51,695 bases of DNA from NCBI GenBank assembly GCA_027032075.1, contig JALVOC010000013.1, positions 1-51,695 on the forward strand. The letters run 5' to 3'. This stretch comes from Chromatiales bacterium. GTDB taxonomy: Bacteria > Pseudomonadota > Gammaproteobacteria > UBA6429 > Thiohalophilaceae. Of this stretch, positions 31,344 to 40,950 are shown piece by piece (position 1 is the stretch's first letter; each line of letters begins with the position of its first letter). Under the pieces are notes generated by a model, which had not been told where the DNA came from, ran no database searches, and worked only from the letters and a program-made list of their open reading frames with translations. Both the position numbers and the translations under genes were made by a program.

Positions 31344-32306
31344 TTACGCCAGCGGATAACCTTTTTCATTCCAACCGGTCATACCCGCTTTGGTAACATG
31401 CACATCAGCAAAACCATTGCGCGCCAGGATCTGCGCGGCCTTGGCGGAACGCTTGTCGGTGCGGCAAACAATGGCAATGGTCTTTTCAGTATAATCTGCC
31501 AGCTCATCGAGGCGTGCGGGCAAGTCCTCCAGCGGGATATTGAGCGCACCATGAATATGACCCTGCTCTCCCACAAAATCCCCGGCAGTGCGCACATCGA
31601 GCACCAGCACCTCCTCACCCTTGTCCAGCTTTTCTTTCAGCGTCTCGATGCTCAACATCGGCTTGCTGCGCAGCTTTCCCATCCAGCGTGGAATAAACGC
31701 CACCACCGCGAGCAATGCCAATGCCAGCAGACTTTTCTGGATAACACCTTCCTCGCCGGCCATGGCCTCACGCCCCACATATCCCAGATAGGTGTAGGCA
31801 ACCGCGCCGGGCAACATACAAAGGTAAGATGCGATCACATAGTGGGAGAACCTGATACGAGTCAGCCCAAGTGCATAATTCAACAAATTGAAAGGAAACA
31901 GCGGCACCAGACGCACAAAGGCAACGAAACGCCAGCCTTCACCTTCGACGCCTTGCTTGAGTTGCTTCATGCGGCCGCCGGTCTTTTGTTCAACCCAGTC
32001 CGATGCCAGATAACGGGCAATAACAAACGATATGGCCGCGCCCAATGTGGCACCCGTGAGATTATAGAAGGTACCCAACACCGGCCCAAACAAAGCACCA
32101 CCGGCAAGCGTCAAAACCGAACCGGGAAAAAACAATACCGTGCCAACAATATAGATCAGCATAAACACGATGGGGCCTGCCGCACCGGCGTCCTTGACCC
32201 AGCTTTCCAGCGCAGCCGCATCAAGCTGATCGCGATACATCACCATCAGAACGATCCCGCCAAGCAACACCGCCAATAAAACAAAGCGCATCAATTTATT
32301 CTGCAT
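31344..32306 (-). CDS. VTT (TVP38/TMEM64) membrane protein fused to rhodanese
   Basis: This 320-residue fusion has residues about 1-205 as a VTT/DedA-like membrane domain: a FFPGSVLTLAGGALFG re-entrant segment near 58, and VRLVPLFPFNLLNYALGLT near 132, the family hallmark. Residues about 220-320 form a rhodanese domain with VLVLDVRTAGDFVGEQGHI and the active Cys in AIVCRTDKRSA. The rhodanese end should lie in the cytoplasm. The fusion suggests sulfur transfer at the membrane or export or import of a sulfur compound. The gene is followed by dsrE-like; transcription from the right is blocked by the terminator at 32399-32426. Confidence 0.9.
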   Translation of the reverse strand: MQNKLMRFVLLAVLLGGIVLMVMYRDQLDAAALESWVKDAGAAGPIVFMLIYIVGTVLFFPGSVLTLAGGALFGPVLGTFYNLTGATLGAAISFVIARYLASDWVEQKTGGRMKQLKQGVEGEGWRFVAFVRLVPLFPFNLLNYALGLTRIRFSHYVIASYLCMLPGAVAYTYLGYVGREAMAGEEGVIQKSLLALALLAVVAFIPRWMGKLRSKPMLSIETLKEKLDKGEEVLVLDVRTAGDFVGEQGHIHGALNIPLEDLPARLDELADYTEKTIAIVCRTDKRSAKAAQILARNGFADVHVTKAGMTGWNEKGYPLA

Positions 32307-32398
32307 TCGCCAACTCCAAATCCAGGCGCAATAAAATCAGGTCGGAAAGAGTAACTGCATACCCTGCCACAACCATTCGATCCACCACCCCGGCGTAC

Positions 32399-32426
32399 AA
32401 AAAAAATCCTCCCTCAGAGAGGGAGG
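32399..32426 (-). terminator. Intrinsic terminator (minus strand)
   Basis: CCTCCCTC at 32408-32415 and GAGGGAGG at 32419-32426 form a perfect 8-bp stem with a 3-base loop; on the minus strand a run of eight T follows. It would end transcription of the fatty acid hydroxylase gene before the VTT-rhodanese gene. Confidence 0.8.
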
Positions 32427-32497
32427 CCAAGGGACGTGGGGGGAGGTTGTTATTCATTACAATTCATTTCACATCCGTAGCGGCATGCCATTCACAC

Positions 32498-32838
32498 CAA
32501 TGCCATCAAACGATCCACTCGATTTAATCACCCGCCCTTAGTCTCTTCCGTATCACTCCAGTTACGTCTGTTGATGGCGGCGGCCGCGACACGGGGGTGC
32601 AAAGCACCCAGTCGCGGGAGCGGACGCCAATGCCATCAAACGATCCACTCGTTTAATCACTCGCCTGCCTTTTGTTGCGTATCACTCCAGTTACGTCTAT
32701 TGATGGCAGCGGCCGCGACACGGGGGTGCGAAGCACCCAGTCGCGGGAGCGGACGCCAATGCCATCAAACGATGCACCCGTTTAATCACTCGCCTGCCTT
32801 TCGTTGCGTATCACTCCATTCACGTCTATTGATGGCAT
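32498..32838. repeat. Three tandem copies of a 130-bp unit containing a gene 3' end
   Basis: Copies begin at CAATGCCATCAAACGAT near 32498, 32628 and 32757. Each unit runs through TTTAATCAC(T/C)CGCC and GTATCACTCCA to TTGATGGC; between copies lies a GC-rich hairpin CGCGACACGGGGGTGC-AAGCACCCAGTCGCG. The third copy encodes the last 13 codons of the hydroxylase gene (REWSDTQRKAGE and stop), so the other two are repeated 3' ends in the 479-base gap 32307-32785. The first copy is the most diverged. Confidence 0.85.
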
Positions 32839-33637
32839 ACCCCGTAATTTTTCCCACAAAGGGCAAGGCCAGCATGCCAGGTAACCATGAAACCAGTTTT
32901 GCGTCGCGGTACTTGTGAATACCAATGGTCATACCTTCGTGTCCACCACGTGGCTGATCCCGATAAGTACCGAACATGCGGTCCCACCAGGGCAGACTGA
33001 AGCCAAAATTACTGTTGGCTTCATCATCCTCGACCGAGTGATGCACCCGGTGCATGTCAGGCGTTACCACCAACCAGCGCAGAACGCTGTCCAGGCCTTT
33101 GGGCAGGCGTACGTTGCCGTGGTTAAACATGGCAGTGGCATTCAGCACCACTTCGAAAATGATCACGGCAACCACCGGCGGCCCCAATACAACAATGGTG
33201 GCAAACTTGATCCCCATGGAAAGAATGATTTCGAGGGTATGAAAGCGCGCCCCGGTGGTCACGTCATAATCGGGATCCGCATGATGCACCCGGTGCAACC
33301 GCCACAATAGGGGGACCGCATGCACCATCACATGCTGCAGATAGATGATGAAATCCATCACCACCACCGACAACACCACTGCAAGCCAGAAGGGCAATTC
33401 AAAATTGTTCAACACGCCCCAACCCCGTTCTGTGGCAAGGACCGCCATACCAACCGCAGCAGCCGGGAACAGCAGGCGCAAGATTGCGCTGTTGAAAAAC
33501 ACCAATCCCAGATTGTTGACCCAGCGTACCGCCTTTGAAACCGTCAACTTGCGCCGCGGTGCCAGCAGTTCCCAGACAGCCATCACGGCAAAAATACCGA
33601 GAAAAAACCCGAGCCGGAGCTGTTTTTCGTAGTTCAT
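32786..33637 (-). CDS. Sterol desaturase / fatty acid hydroxylase family protein
   Basis: This 283-residue membrane protein has the di-iron His clusters of the fatty acid hydroxylase superfamily: HVMVHAVPLLWRLHRVHHAD near residue 115 (HxxxH and HxxHH), FNHGNVRLP near 185, and HRVHHSVED near 205. Several hydrophobic segments flank them. The members hydroxylate or desaturate lipids, sterols or carotenoids; the substrate is unknown here. ATG 33637 (MNYEKQLRLGFF) matches the usual start; a GTG at 33658 is the alternative. It is divergent from the ArsR-rhodanese gene, and the shared promoter holds the palindrome at 33726-33747. The last 13 codons lie in the tandem repeat. Confidence 0.88.
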   Translation of the reverse strand: MNYEKQLRLGFFLGIFAVMAVWELLAPRRKLTVSKAVRWVNNLGLVFFNSAILRLLFPAAAVGMAVLATERGWGVLNNFELPFWLAVVLSVVVMDFIIYLQHVMVHAVPLLWRLHRVHHADPDYDVTTGARFHTLEIILSMGIKFATIVVLGPPVVAVIIFEVVLNATAMFNHGNVRLPKGLDSVLRWLVVTPDMHRVHHSVEDDEANSNFGFSLPWWDRMFGTYRDQPRGGHEGMTIGIHKYRDAKLVSWLPGMLALPFVGKITGYAINRREWSDTQRKAGE

Positions 33638-33725
33638 GACGAATTCATCAATGGTCACCGCGGCCGTTCTCCCATATCATGTTGCCTGTCGTCAAATCAG
33701 CTATAATTCGTTAAGTGATGTCTAA

Positions 33726-33747
33726 TATTCAATTAATTACTTGAATA
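33726..33747. promoter_or_regulatory. Operator palindrome TATTCAA-8-TTGAATA
   Basis: A perfect 7-bp inverted repeat with 8 bases between lies 24 bases before the ArsR-type start and 89 bases from the divergent gene. Length and ATTC/GAAT content are like sites of ArsR-family sulfur-responsive repressors (BigR/SqrR-type). Probably autoregulatory and possibly also acting on the hydroxylase gene. Confidence 0.65.
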
Positions 33748-33770
33748 CTAGAATAGTGGATCCTGAGAAT

Positions 33771-34454
33771 ATGTCAAGCAGCAATTTCAAGCACGACCTT
33801 TTCACCCAGTTCGCCCGTGTCGGGAAAGCCCTGAGCAATGCTAACCGGTTGGAATTACTGGAATTTTTAGCCCAGGGGGAACGTAGCGTGGATGAACTGG
33901 CCAAGGTGTCCGGACTCACGGTCGCCAATACCTCCCAGCATTTACAACAGCTTCGGCAGGCGGGACTCGTCATGACACGCAAGGAAGGACTGAAAGTCTA
34001 TTACCGTTTGAGCGGGGATGATGTGATCACTCTGCTGAATGCGCTGCGGGCAGTGGCGGAACGGCATGTTGCCGAGGTTGAACGCCTGGTGAACACGTTT
34101 TTGACGGTGAAGGATGATCTGGAACCCGTGCCAGCCGAGGAGTTGTTGCAGCGTGTGCGGGAGGGGCTGGTGACGGTACTGGATGTGCGCCCCCCCGAGG
34201 AATACGCCGCCGGCCATGTCCCGGGTGCCATTAACCTGCCGCTGGCGGAACTGGAGTCCCGCCTGCACGAACTGGACCCGGACCAGGAAGTGGTCGCTTA
34301 CTGCCGCGGACCTCATTGTGTACTGGCCTTTGATGCGGTTGCCAGATTGCGGCAACAGGGGCTCAAGGCCAGACGCCTGGAAGACGGCTATCCGGAGTGG
34401 AAAACAGCCGGGCTGCCCGTGGAAACAGAAACCAAAGAGAAAGCACTCAAATGA
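33771..34454 (+). CDS. ArsR family regulator fused to rhodanese
   Basis: This 227-residue protein starts at the ATG at 33771; a TTG at 33741 lies inside the operator and is unlikely. Residues about 1-100 are an ArsR winged helix: ARVGKALSNANRLELLEFL, then the recognition helix SGLTVANTSQHLQQLRQAG. Residues about 125-220 are a rhodanese domain with VLDVRPPEEYAAGHVPGAIN and active Cys in AYCRGPHCVLA, which has a second Cys five residues on. A sensor reading sulfane sulfur or a related electrophile through the rhodanese Cys is a reasonable inference. The stop overlaps the next ATG by 4 bases. Confidence 0.9.
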   Translation: MSSSNFKHDLFTQFARVGKALSNANRLELLEFLAQGERSVDELAKVSGLTVANTSQHLQQLRQAGLVMTRKEGLKVYYRLSGDDVITLLNALRAVAERHVAEVERLVNTFLTVKDDLEPVPAEELLQRVREGLVTVLDVRPPEEYAAGHVPGAINLPLAELESRLHELDPDQEVVAYCRGPHCVLAFDAVARLRQQGLKARRLEDGYPEWKTAGLPVETETKEKALK

Positions 34455-34681
34455 AATGGATCGATAACCTCTCCTACCCGCTGCTGATCACCGCGGCACT
34501 GCTGCTGGGGCTCGCCCCTTTCCGGCCCGAACCCCACCTGGTGGAAAAACTGGGAATGCTCATCGCAGGCGAACTCAGCCGTCCAATCGACATTTTCGAT
34601 CTGTTTTTGCACGCTGCCCCACTGCTGCTGTTATCGCTCAAACTGCTGCGGCACAAAACCGCCGCGCAGCAGGCAAACTGA
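34451..34681 (+). CDS. Small membrane protein coupled to the ArsR-rhodanese gene
   Basis: This 76-residue protein has two hydrophobic segments (SYPLLITAALLLGLAPF and HAAPLLLLSLKLL), separated by an amphipathic stretch with PEPHLVEKLGMLIAGEL. Similar small proteins after such regulators are known in sulfur-oxidising bacteria, often loosely labelled RND transporter, but I know no function. The ATGA overlap with the regulator indicates coupled translation. A strong terminator follows 17 bases later. Confidence 0.8.
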   Translation: MKWIDNLSYPLLITAALLLGLAPFRPEPHLVEKLGMLIAGELSRPIDIFDLFLHAAPLLLLSLKLLRHKTAAQQAN

Positions 34682-34697
34682 AACAGGATCAACCATA

Positions 34698-34732
34698 AAC
34701 AAGGCCGGCGATAACGCCGGCCTTGTTTTTTT
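34698..34732. terminator. Bidirectional intrinsic terminator
   Basis: AACAAGGCCGGCG and CGCCGGCCTTGTT form a perfect 13-bp stem with the loop ATAA, followed by seven T on the plus strand; it lies between the small membrane gene and the convergent ssb gene, and an A-rich left flank gives a weaker T-tract for ssb. Confidence 0.9.
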
Positions 34733-34755
34733 ACCTGTCCGCAGCTTGGCCCGGA

Positions 34756-35196
34756 CTAAAACGGTATGTCATCATCGAAATCCCCTGCCGGTACCGCAGA
34801 CGGCGCCTGCTGCGGCTCGGCTGCCGCCGAATCCTGACTGAAACTGGTGGCACCGCCGCCACGGGAATCCAGCATCTGCATCTCGTTGGCGACAATCTCT
34901 GTCGTATAACGGTCGTTACCGTCCTTGTCCTGCCATTTGCGTGTTTGCAGCTTGCCTTCTATGTAGACCTTGGAACCCTTTTTCAAATACTCGCCGACGA
35001 TCTCCGCCAGTCGCCGGAAGAACACCACCCGGTGCCATTCGGTCTTTTCCACCTGTTCACCGGTATTCTTGTCTTTCCACGATTCCGAGGTAGCAAGGGT
35101 GATATTGGCGATTGCCCCCCCATTGGGTGAATAACGCACTTCCGGATCACGACCAAGATTACCAATCAAAATAACTTTATTTACACCCCTTGCCAT
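34756..35196 (-). CDS. ssb: Single-stranded DNA-binding protein
   Basis: This 146-residue protein has an OB-fold domain at residues 1-110, beginning [20 protein letters not shown] with [19 protein letters not shown] and [14 protein letters not shown], then a Gln/Pro/Ser-rich linker and the acidic tip DFDDDIPF that recruits partner proteins. It binds single strands in replication, repair and recombination. It is somewhat shorter than E. coli SSB because of a short linker. The order ssb, MFS transporter, uvrA (divergent) is widespread in Gammaproteobacteria. Confidence 0.97.
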   Translation of the reverse strand: MARGVNKVILIGNLGRDPEVRYSPNGGAIANITLATSESWKDKNTGEQVEKTEWHRVVFFRRLAEIVGEYLKKGSKVYIEGKLQTRKWQDKDGNDRYTTEIVANEMQMLDSRGGGATSFSQDSAAAEPQQAPSAVPAGDFDDDIPF

Positions 35197-35380
35197 ATTT
35201 CCTCTCCCCTCTGATTTTCACTCAATAGATTAAATCCACGATATTCCAGAACATCACATCGCACCCATCTGGTTGTGCCAAAAATACCGCTCAACTGAAA
35301 TACAGTAAAAAAACCGTGCTTGTTCAGGTGATTCCAGCCCCCACCTTGACCTGTGACGGGGTAATTCTGTTGCAACCCTG

Positions 35381-36760
35381 CTATGCGGCGTTCTCGGCAA
35401 CCGCAAACTCCTTCAGCGCATCATTGTCCAGCTGCCTGTTATCCACCTTCAGATAGGCAATCCCGTCGTCTGCAATCACCGTGGCCTCTTCCACCCCCGG
35501 CACGCGGGTTAAATCCGTTGCCAGCTGCTCCGCGCGGCTCTCGGAAACCACGCCCACGTTCAGCAGCTGGCTGCTGAGGTAGCGCGGCTTGCGCATGGTG
35601 ATCACCAGCACCAGCCAAGCCGCAGACATACCGGCGGTAAACACGAAAACAGCCGTACTCCCCCAATGTTCAACCAGCCACCCGCCAACTGTACCACCAA
35701 GAAACACCCCGAAAAACTGGGAGCTGGAATAAACTCCGAGGGCGGTGCCCTTATGGGACGCCGGCGCCAGTTTGGCGATCAATGAGGGTAAAACCGCCTC
35801 CAGCAGATTGAACGCCGCAAAAAACAACAATAACATCATCACCAGGCCAACCATAGTACCCGACAGAAACATAAGGCCCACCTGGGTGGCGAACAATACC
35901 GCCACTGCACCCACCATAACCTGCTTAAGTTTTTGTTTTTTCTCGGCAATTATGATGAACGGGACGATCAGCAACACGGCCACAAACATCACCGGCAAAT
36001 AGACCATCCAGTGATGTTCGACCACCAGGCCAAATTGTTCCTGCAGCATGCCCGGCACCACGATAAACATCGCCATCAGCATCGTGTGAAGCCCGAGAAT
36101 TCCAAAATCCACTCGCAGCAACTGGGTATCCCGGATGGCATGGAGAAACCACGCCGGCTCCACTTCGGTATCGCGGTGAAAGCGTCGAATGACCGGCCTG
36201 GGAACGAAAACATGGATGATCAGCATCCCGCCCAGGGCCAGGAGGGAGGTGAGCCAGAAGATCCCCGAGACGCCAAACCAGCCGTGCAGAACCGGTCCCA
36301 GGATCATCGCCAGCGCAAACGACAGGCCAATGCTCATCCCGATGAAAGCCATTACTTTTATTCTGTGTTCTTCCCGGGTCAGGTCGGCCGCCAGGGCCAA
36401 TACCGCACTGCCCACTGCGCCAGCGCCCTGCAGGGCGCGCCCGATGATCACGCCGGTGAGTGAACTCGAGAGAGCCGCCACCACACTCCCCAGGGCAAAA
36501 ACCAGCAAACCACCGAAAATGACTGGCCTGCGCCCGATACGATCGGATAACATTCCGAGCGGTATTTGAAAAACCGCCTGGGTCAGGCCGTAAATCCCGA
36601 TGGCCAGCCCGGCCAGGGTGGCGGTATACCCATCCAGCTCCTTGGCATAAAGGGCGAAAACAGGGAGGATCATGAACAACCCAAGCATACGGGACGCAAA
36701 AACACCTGATAATGATAAGGCTACCCGGCGCTCAACCCCTGTCATTTTGTCCTGTTGCAT
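35381..36760 (-). CDS. YajR-like MFS transporter with C-terminal YAM domain
   Basis: This 459-residue major facilitator has 12 predicted helices. SLSGVFASRMLGLFMILPVFALYAKEL opens the protein, with the MFS motif GMLSDRIGRRPVIFGG near residue 72. Residues about 395-455 form a ferredoxin-like YAM domain (SSQLLNVGVVSESRAEQLATDL...GVEEATVIADDGIAYLKVD), as in E. coli YajR. It is probably a proton-driven exporter of unknown substrate. The start ATG at 36760 is the first of the frame. It sits between ssb and uvrA, a conserved position. In-frame Met choices near the start are few. Confidence 0.9.
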   Translation of the reverse strand: MQQDKMTGVERRVALSLSGVFASRMLGLFMILPVFALYAKELDGYTATLAGLAIGIYGLTQAVFQIPLGMLSDRIGRRPVIFGGLLVFALGSVVAALSSSLTGVIIGRALQGAGAVGSAVLALAADLTREEHRIKVMAFIGMSIGLSFALAMILGPVLHGWFGVSGIFWLTSLLALGGMLIIHVFVPRPVIRRFHRDTEVEPAWFLHAIRDTQLLRVDFGILGLHTMLMAMFIVVPGMLQEQFGLVVEHHWMVYLPVMFVAVLLIVPFIIIAEKKQKLKQVMVGAVAVLFATQVGLMFLSGTMVGLVMMLLLFFAAFNLLEAVLPSLIAKLAPASHKGTALGVYSSSQFFGVFLGGTVGGWLVEHWGSTAVFVFTAGMSAAWLVLVITMRKPRYLSSQLLNVGVVSESRAEQLATDLTRVPGVEEATVIADDGIAYLKVDNRQLDNDALKEFAVAENAA

Positions 36761-37227
36761 ATGATTTTGGAAAATTGCTGCCTGTTGAATGAATAAATTC
36801 AGTATTTTAACAGTTTCGGATTTAGCAAGAGAAGAAGCGTGCGGAAACTAATCACAATTTTATCACAGTGATTCCGGTCATAGGCCAAAAGTCATATTTA
36901 CGTTATGCTGGCGAATACTGATAATGACCTATACTGAATAGTGTGTTTCCGAACGATTCGAATAGAAAAAGCGCAACAGACTATCCAGCATGGCTCAGGC
37001 CAGGAAAACAAGGACGGTTTGTTTACCCCCCACACCTGGTGGCCGCCACCGGGGGCACACCAAAAACGTGCCAACAACGTGAGAATTTTAGCCTTGGCGG
37101 GTTAAGAATTAATGCAGAACCATAATGTATTGTCTGTACACTATGGAATAAACAGATCCGCTATTGTAAAAAAAACAGCTTTTTGTTGCTCACACAAGAT
37201 AATAATTTCAGACAGAGGGGTCGTATT
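36761..37227. other. Intergenic stretch between MFS and LuxR genes
   Basis: This AT-rich sequence of 467 bases holds divergent promoter regions; GACCTATACTGAATAG near 36925 resembles an extended -10 region. A proline- and glycine-containing stretch at 37010-37100 is open in one frame (60 codons) but looks fortuitous. No gene is called. Confidence 0.45.
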
Positions 37228-37878
37228 ATGTTAGCAGGACGCTGGATTACCATCGTAGGTTCAAATCCAAAAGAATATGAAGCCATCGCTTCACATTTGG
37301 TGAATACCACCGGAGGCCGTTGTCACATCACGGACTGCAGTCCGGGACAATCCCCCACCCTGAAGTTCAATACCAAAACAGGACTGGTGTTGATCGACAG
37401 TATGGAGGATCAACCCGGTAAAGCACTGGATATTCTGCTGCAGTGCCGAAAATCGGATAAAAAACAGCTCAACTATGCGTTTTTCAATGCCGATCCCAAC
37501 AGCCGCCTGGAAAAACTGGTCGCACCGCCCGATATCCGGGGCATTTTCTACAAGGGAACCAGTAACGAGCAGTTTGCCAAGGGCGTGCTGGCGATTTTCA
37601 ACGGCGAATTGTGGTTCCCCCGCCGGGTGATCGCCCGCTACCTGATCAACCAGGCTCCCGGCAGCGAGAAGTTCATCAAGAAGGAACACGACATTCTCAC
37701 CAACCGGGAAATGGAGATCCTCAATCTCCTCTCGACGGGAGCAAAAAATACCGATATCGCTGAACAGCTCTGCCTCAGCGTACATACGATCAAAACCCAC
37801 ATTTATCATATTTACAAAAAACTGGACGTCTCCAATCGCACTCAGGCGGTAAACTGGGCGTCCAACAACCTTTGCTGA
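37228..37878 (+). CDS. LuxR/CsgD-type response regulator-like transcription factor
   Basis: This 216-residue protein starts at the ATG at 37228, 9 bases after AGAGGGG. Residues about 1-130 resemble a degenerate receiver domain (WITIVGSNPKEYEAIASHL, with LVLIDSMED replacing the usual phospho-Asp strand). Residues about 150-212 are a LuxR helix-turn-helix: LTNREMEILNLLSTGAKNTDIAEQL, then VHTIKTHIYHIYKKL. The layout is that of CsgD-like regulators of biofilm and surface functions. No conserved phosphorylation site is certain. It is separated from uvrA by 120 bases and is probably independent; targets unknown. Confidence 0.88.
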   Translation: MLAGRWITIVGSNPKEYEAIASHLVNTTGGRCHITDCSPGQSPTLKFNTKTGLVLIDSMEDQPGKALDILLQCRKSDKKQLNYAFFNADPNSRLEKLVAPPDIRGIFYKGTSNEQFAKGVLAIFNGELWFPRRVIARYLINQAPGSEKFIKKEHDILTNREMEILNLLSTGAKNTDIAEQLCLSVHTIKTHIYHIYKKLDVSNRTQAVNWASNNLC

Positions 37879-37999
37879 GTCAGGTAGCGGTCGGCGGCTG
37901 CGCTTGAACCGGAGAAATCCCGTTTAAGTGCAGCTTTCTTTTCATCCCTGCCCGGAAAAGCGTATAGTTGGGGGTTTCGTTGTTTAGCTGGTAGCAAAC

Positions 38000-40849
38000 A
38001 TGGACACCATCCACATACGTGGCGCCCGTACCCACAATCTCAAAAACATCAATCTGGATCTGCCCCGTGATCGCCTGATCGTCATCACCGGCCTGTCGGG
38101 GTCGGGCAAGTCCTCACTCGCATTCGACACCATCTACGCAGAAGGACAGCGGCGTTATGTGGAATCATTGTCGGCCTATGCACGGCAATTTCTCTCCGTC
38201 ATGGAAAAACCCGATGTGGATCATATCGAGGGATTGTCCCCGGCCATTTCCATCGAGCAGAAATCCACTTCCCACAATCCCCGCTCCACTGTCGGCACGA
38301 TTACCGAAATTTACGATTACCTGCGCCTGCTGTTTGCCCGTGCGGGGGAGCCGCGCTGCCCGGAGCACAACATCACGCTGAACGCCCAGACTGTCAGCCA
38401 GATGGTGGATCAGATCCTCGCCCTGCCGGAAGGCAGCAAACTCATGCTGCTGGCCCCCCTGGTCGCCAACCGCAAGGGGGCCCACGAACAGGTATTCGAC
38501 ACGCTGCGGGCCGAAGGTTTTATCCGCGCCAGGGTGGACGGCAAGGTGATTGAACTCGATGATCCGCCCAGCCTGGACAAACGCCGGAAGCACACCATCG
38601 AAGCCGTGGTGGATCGCTTTAAGGTCCGGCCGGACATCAAGTCCCGCCTCGCAGACTCACTTGAGACCACCCTCAACCTCTCTGATGGCCTAGCGCTGCT
38701 CGCCTGGATGGAGGGTGAGCATCCGGATACCGTGTTCTCCGCCCGTTTCGCCTGTCCTGAATGCGGCTATTCCCTCACCGAGCTGGAACCCCGGCTCTTT
38801 TCCTTCAACAACCCGGCTGGCGCCTGTCCTACCTGCGACGGGCTCGGGATTCAGCAGTTTTTCGACCCGGAGCGGGTGGTCACCCAACCGGAATTGAGCC
38901 TGAACGGCGGCGCCATCCGCGGCTGGGACCGGCGCAATATTTACTACTATCAGATGCTGACCTCCCTGGCCCGCCACTACCATTTCGACATGGATACCCC
39001 CTTTACCGATCTGCCCGAGGAAATCCGGCAGCTTATCCTTTACGGTTCCGGCGAGGAGAAGATCAAATTTACCTATTTCAATGATCGTGGCGGTGAATAC
39101 CACAAGCTGCAGCCTTTCGAGGGCATTCTGCCGAACATGCAGCGCCGTTACCGCGACACGGAATCCAATGTGGTGCGGGAGGATCTGGCCCGCTACCTCA
39201 ATCACCAGCCCTGTCCGGAGTGCCATGGCACCCGCCTGAATACCGGTGCCCGCCACGTTTACATCATGGAAAAGTCCCTGCCTGAAATCACCGCCATGCC
39301 CATCGACACGGCCCAGGCCTTTTTCAGCCAGCTGCACCTGCCCGGCCGGCGGGGTGAAATCGCCGCCAAGATCGTCAAGGAAATCAGCCAGCGCCTCGAC
39401 TTCCTGGTGAACGTCGGTCTGGAATACCTGACCCTGGACCGCAGCGCGGAAACGCTTTCCGGCGGAGAGGCCCAGCGCATCCGCCTTGCCAGCCAGATTG
39501 GCGCCGGCCTGGTGGGCGTGATGTATATCCTCGATGAACCCTCTATCGGCCTGCATCAGCGGGATAACACGCGGCTGCTGAACACCCTCACCTACCTGCG
39601 GGATCTGGGGAATACTGTCATCGTGGTGGAGCACGACGAGGAAGCGATCATGAGCGCCGATCATGTGGTGGATATCGGTCCCGGCGCCGGGGTGCACGGC
39701 GGCCAGGTGGTGGCGGAAGGCACGCCGCAGGATATCCTCAACAACGCGGCGTCCCTCACCGGCCAGTATCTCTCCGGCCGCAAAAGCATCGCCATCCCCG
39801 CACATCGCACCCCCAATGATCCGGCCCGACAGCTCTCGATCCGCGGCGCCAGCGGCAACAACCTGCAACAGGTTGATGTCGATATTCCGGTGGGGCTGAT
39901 GACGGTGATCACCGGGGTTTCCGGTTCAGGCAAGTCAACCCTGATCAACGATACGCTTTATCGCCAGGCCGCCCTGGCAATCAACAAGGCGGGCGAGGAA
40001 CCCGCTTACTGCGACGAAATAAGGGGACTGGAACATTTCGACAAGGTGGTGGACATCGATCAGAGTCCGATCGGCCGCACGCCCCGCTCCAACCCGGCCA
40101 CGTATACCCAGTTATTCACACCCATTCGCGAACTGTTTGCCACCAACCAGGAAGCCCGTTCGCGCGGCTACAATCCGGGACGGTTCAGCTTCAATGTCAA
40201 GGGTGGCCGCTGCGAGGCCTGTCAGGGTGACGGGGTGATCAAGGTCGAAATGCATTTCCTGCCAGATATTTATGTTCCCTGCGATGTGTGCAAAGGCAAA
40301 CGCTACAATCGCGAAACACTGGAGATAAAATTCAAGGGGAAAAACATATATGAAGTCCTCGCCATGACTGTGGAAGAGGCGCTGGACTTCTTTGACGCCA
40401 TTCCGGTGGTGAAACGCAAGTTACAAACCCTGATGGATGTCGGCCTGAGTTATATCACCCTGGGACAAAATGCCACCACGCTTTCCGGTGGTGAGGCGCA
40501 ACGGGTCAAACTCGCGCGCGAACTCTCCAAACGCGATACCGGACGCACGCTTTATATCCTGGACGAACCCACGACCGGGCTGCATTTCCATGACATCGAG
40601 CAACTGCTGGCGGTGCTGCACCGCCTGCGCGATCACGGGAATACCATTGTTGTCATCGAGCATAACCTGGATGTGATTAAAACCGCAGACTGGATCATCG
40701 ACATGGGACCGGAAGGGGGAAACAAAGGCGGAACCGTGGTATGTTGTGGCACTCCGGAAAGCGTGGCGCAACACAGCAAGTCCTACACCGGCCATTACCT
40801 CAAACCGTTATTAAACGGCGCCGCTCCCAGACAGGTAATTAACGACTGA
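38000..40849 (+). CDS. uvrA: Excinuclease ABC subunit A
   Basis: This protein is 949 residues, close to the usual 940. It has two ABC ATPase modules: Walker [15 protein letters not shown] near residue 32 and [14 protein letters not shown] near 640, with signature sequences [15 protein letters not shown] near 490 and [15 protein letters not shown] near 832. Zinc modules are CPECG...CPTCDG near 255 and CEACQGDG...CDVCKG near 740. UvrA dimers find bulky DNA lesions and load UvrB. Start ATG 38000. It is divergent from the YajR-like gene, with the LuxR gene between them. Confidence 0.98.
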   Translation: MDTIHIRGARTHNLKNINLDLPRDRLIVITGLSGSGKSSLAFDTIYAEGQRRYVESLSAYARQFLSVMEKPDVDHIEGLSPAISIEQKSTSHNPRSTVGTITEIYDYLRLLFARAGEPRCPEHNITLNAQTVSQMVDQILALPEGSKLMLLAPLVANRKGAHEQVFDTLRAEGFIRARVDGKVIELDDPPSLDKRRKHTIEAVVDRFKVRPDIKSRLADSLETTLNLSDGLALLAWMEGEHPDTVFSARFACPECGYSLTELEPRLFSFNNPAGACPTCDGLGIQQFFDPERVVTQPELSLNGGAIRGWDRRNIYYYQMLTSLARHYHFDMDTPFTDLPEEIRQLILYGSGEEKIKFTYFNDRGGEYHKLQPFEGILPNMQRRYRDTESNVVREDLARYLNHQPCPECHGTRLNTGARHVYIMEKSLPEITAMPIDTAQAFFSQLHLPGRRGEIAAKIVKEISQRLDFLVNVGLEYLTLDRSAETLSGGEAQRIRLASQIGAGLVGVMYILDEPSIGLHQRDNTRLLNTLTYLRDLGNTVIVVEHDEEAIMSADHVVDIGPGAGVHGGQVVAEGTPQDILNNAASLTGQYLSGRKSIAIPAHRTPNDPARQLSIRGASGNNLQQVDVDIPVGLMTVITGVSGSGKSTLINDTLYRQAALAINKAGEEPAYCDEIRGLEHFDKVVDIDQSPIGRTPRSNPATYTQLFTPIRELFATNQEARSRGYNPGRFSFNVKGGRCEACQGDGVIKVEMHFLPDIYVPCDVCKGKRYNRETLEIKFKGKNIYEVLAMTVEEALDFFDAIPVVKRKLQTLMDVGLSYITLGQNATTLSGGEAQRVKLARELSKRDTGRTLYILDEPTTGLHFHDIEQLLAVLHRLRDHGNTIVVIEHNLDVIKTADWIIDMGPEGGNKGGTVVCCGTPESVAQHSKSYTGHYLKPLLNGAAPRQVIND

Positions 40850-40950
40850 AGAGCCCCTCGTGTGAAAACGTCTTTCGCCTGCCACTGTTGTTCACCTTTG
40901 GAACATCAGCGCCGGAGTTTTTTCATGGGTGTCAGCCGCCAGGCATGGCT

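Noticed and set aside
37010-37125. 60-codon frame upstream of the LuxR gene
   Set aside because: Poor codon pattern, no ribosome site and no recognisable domain.
38690-39868. Long antisense frame of 392 codons in uvrA
   Set aside because: It is the mirror of a GC-rich coding sequence; the plus strand encodes a full, conserved UvrA.
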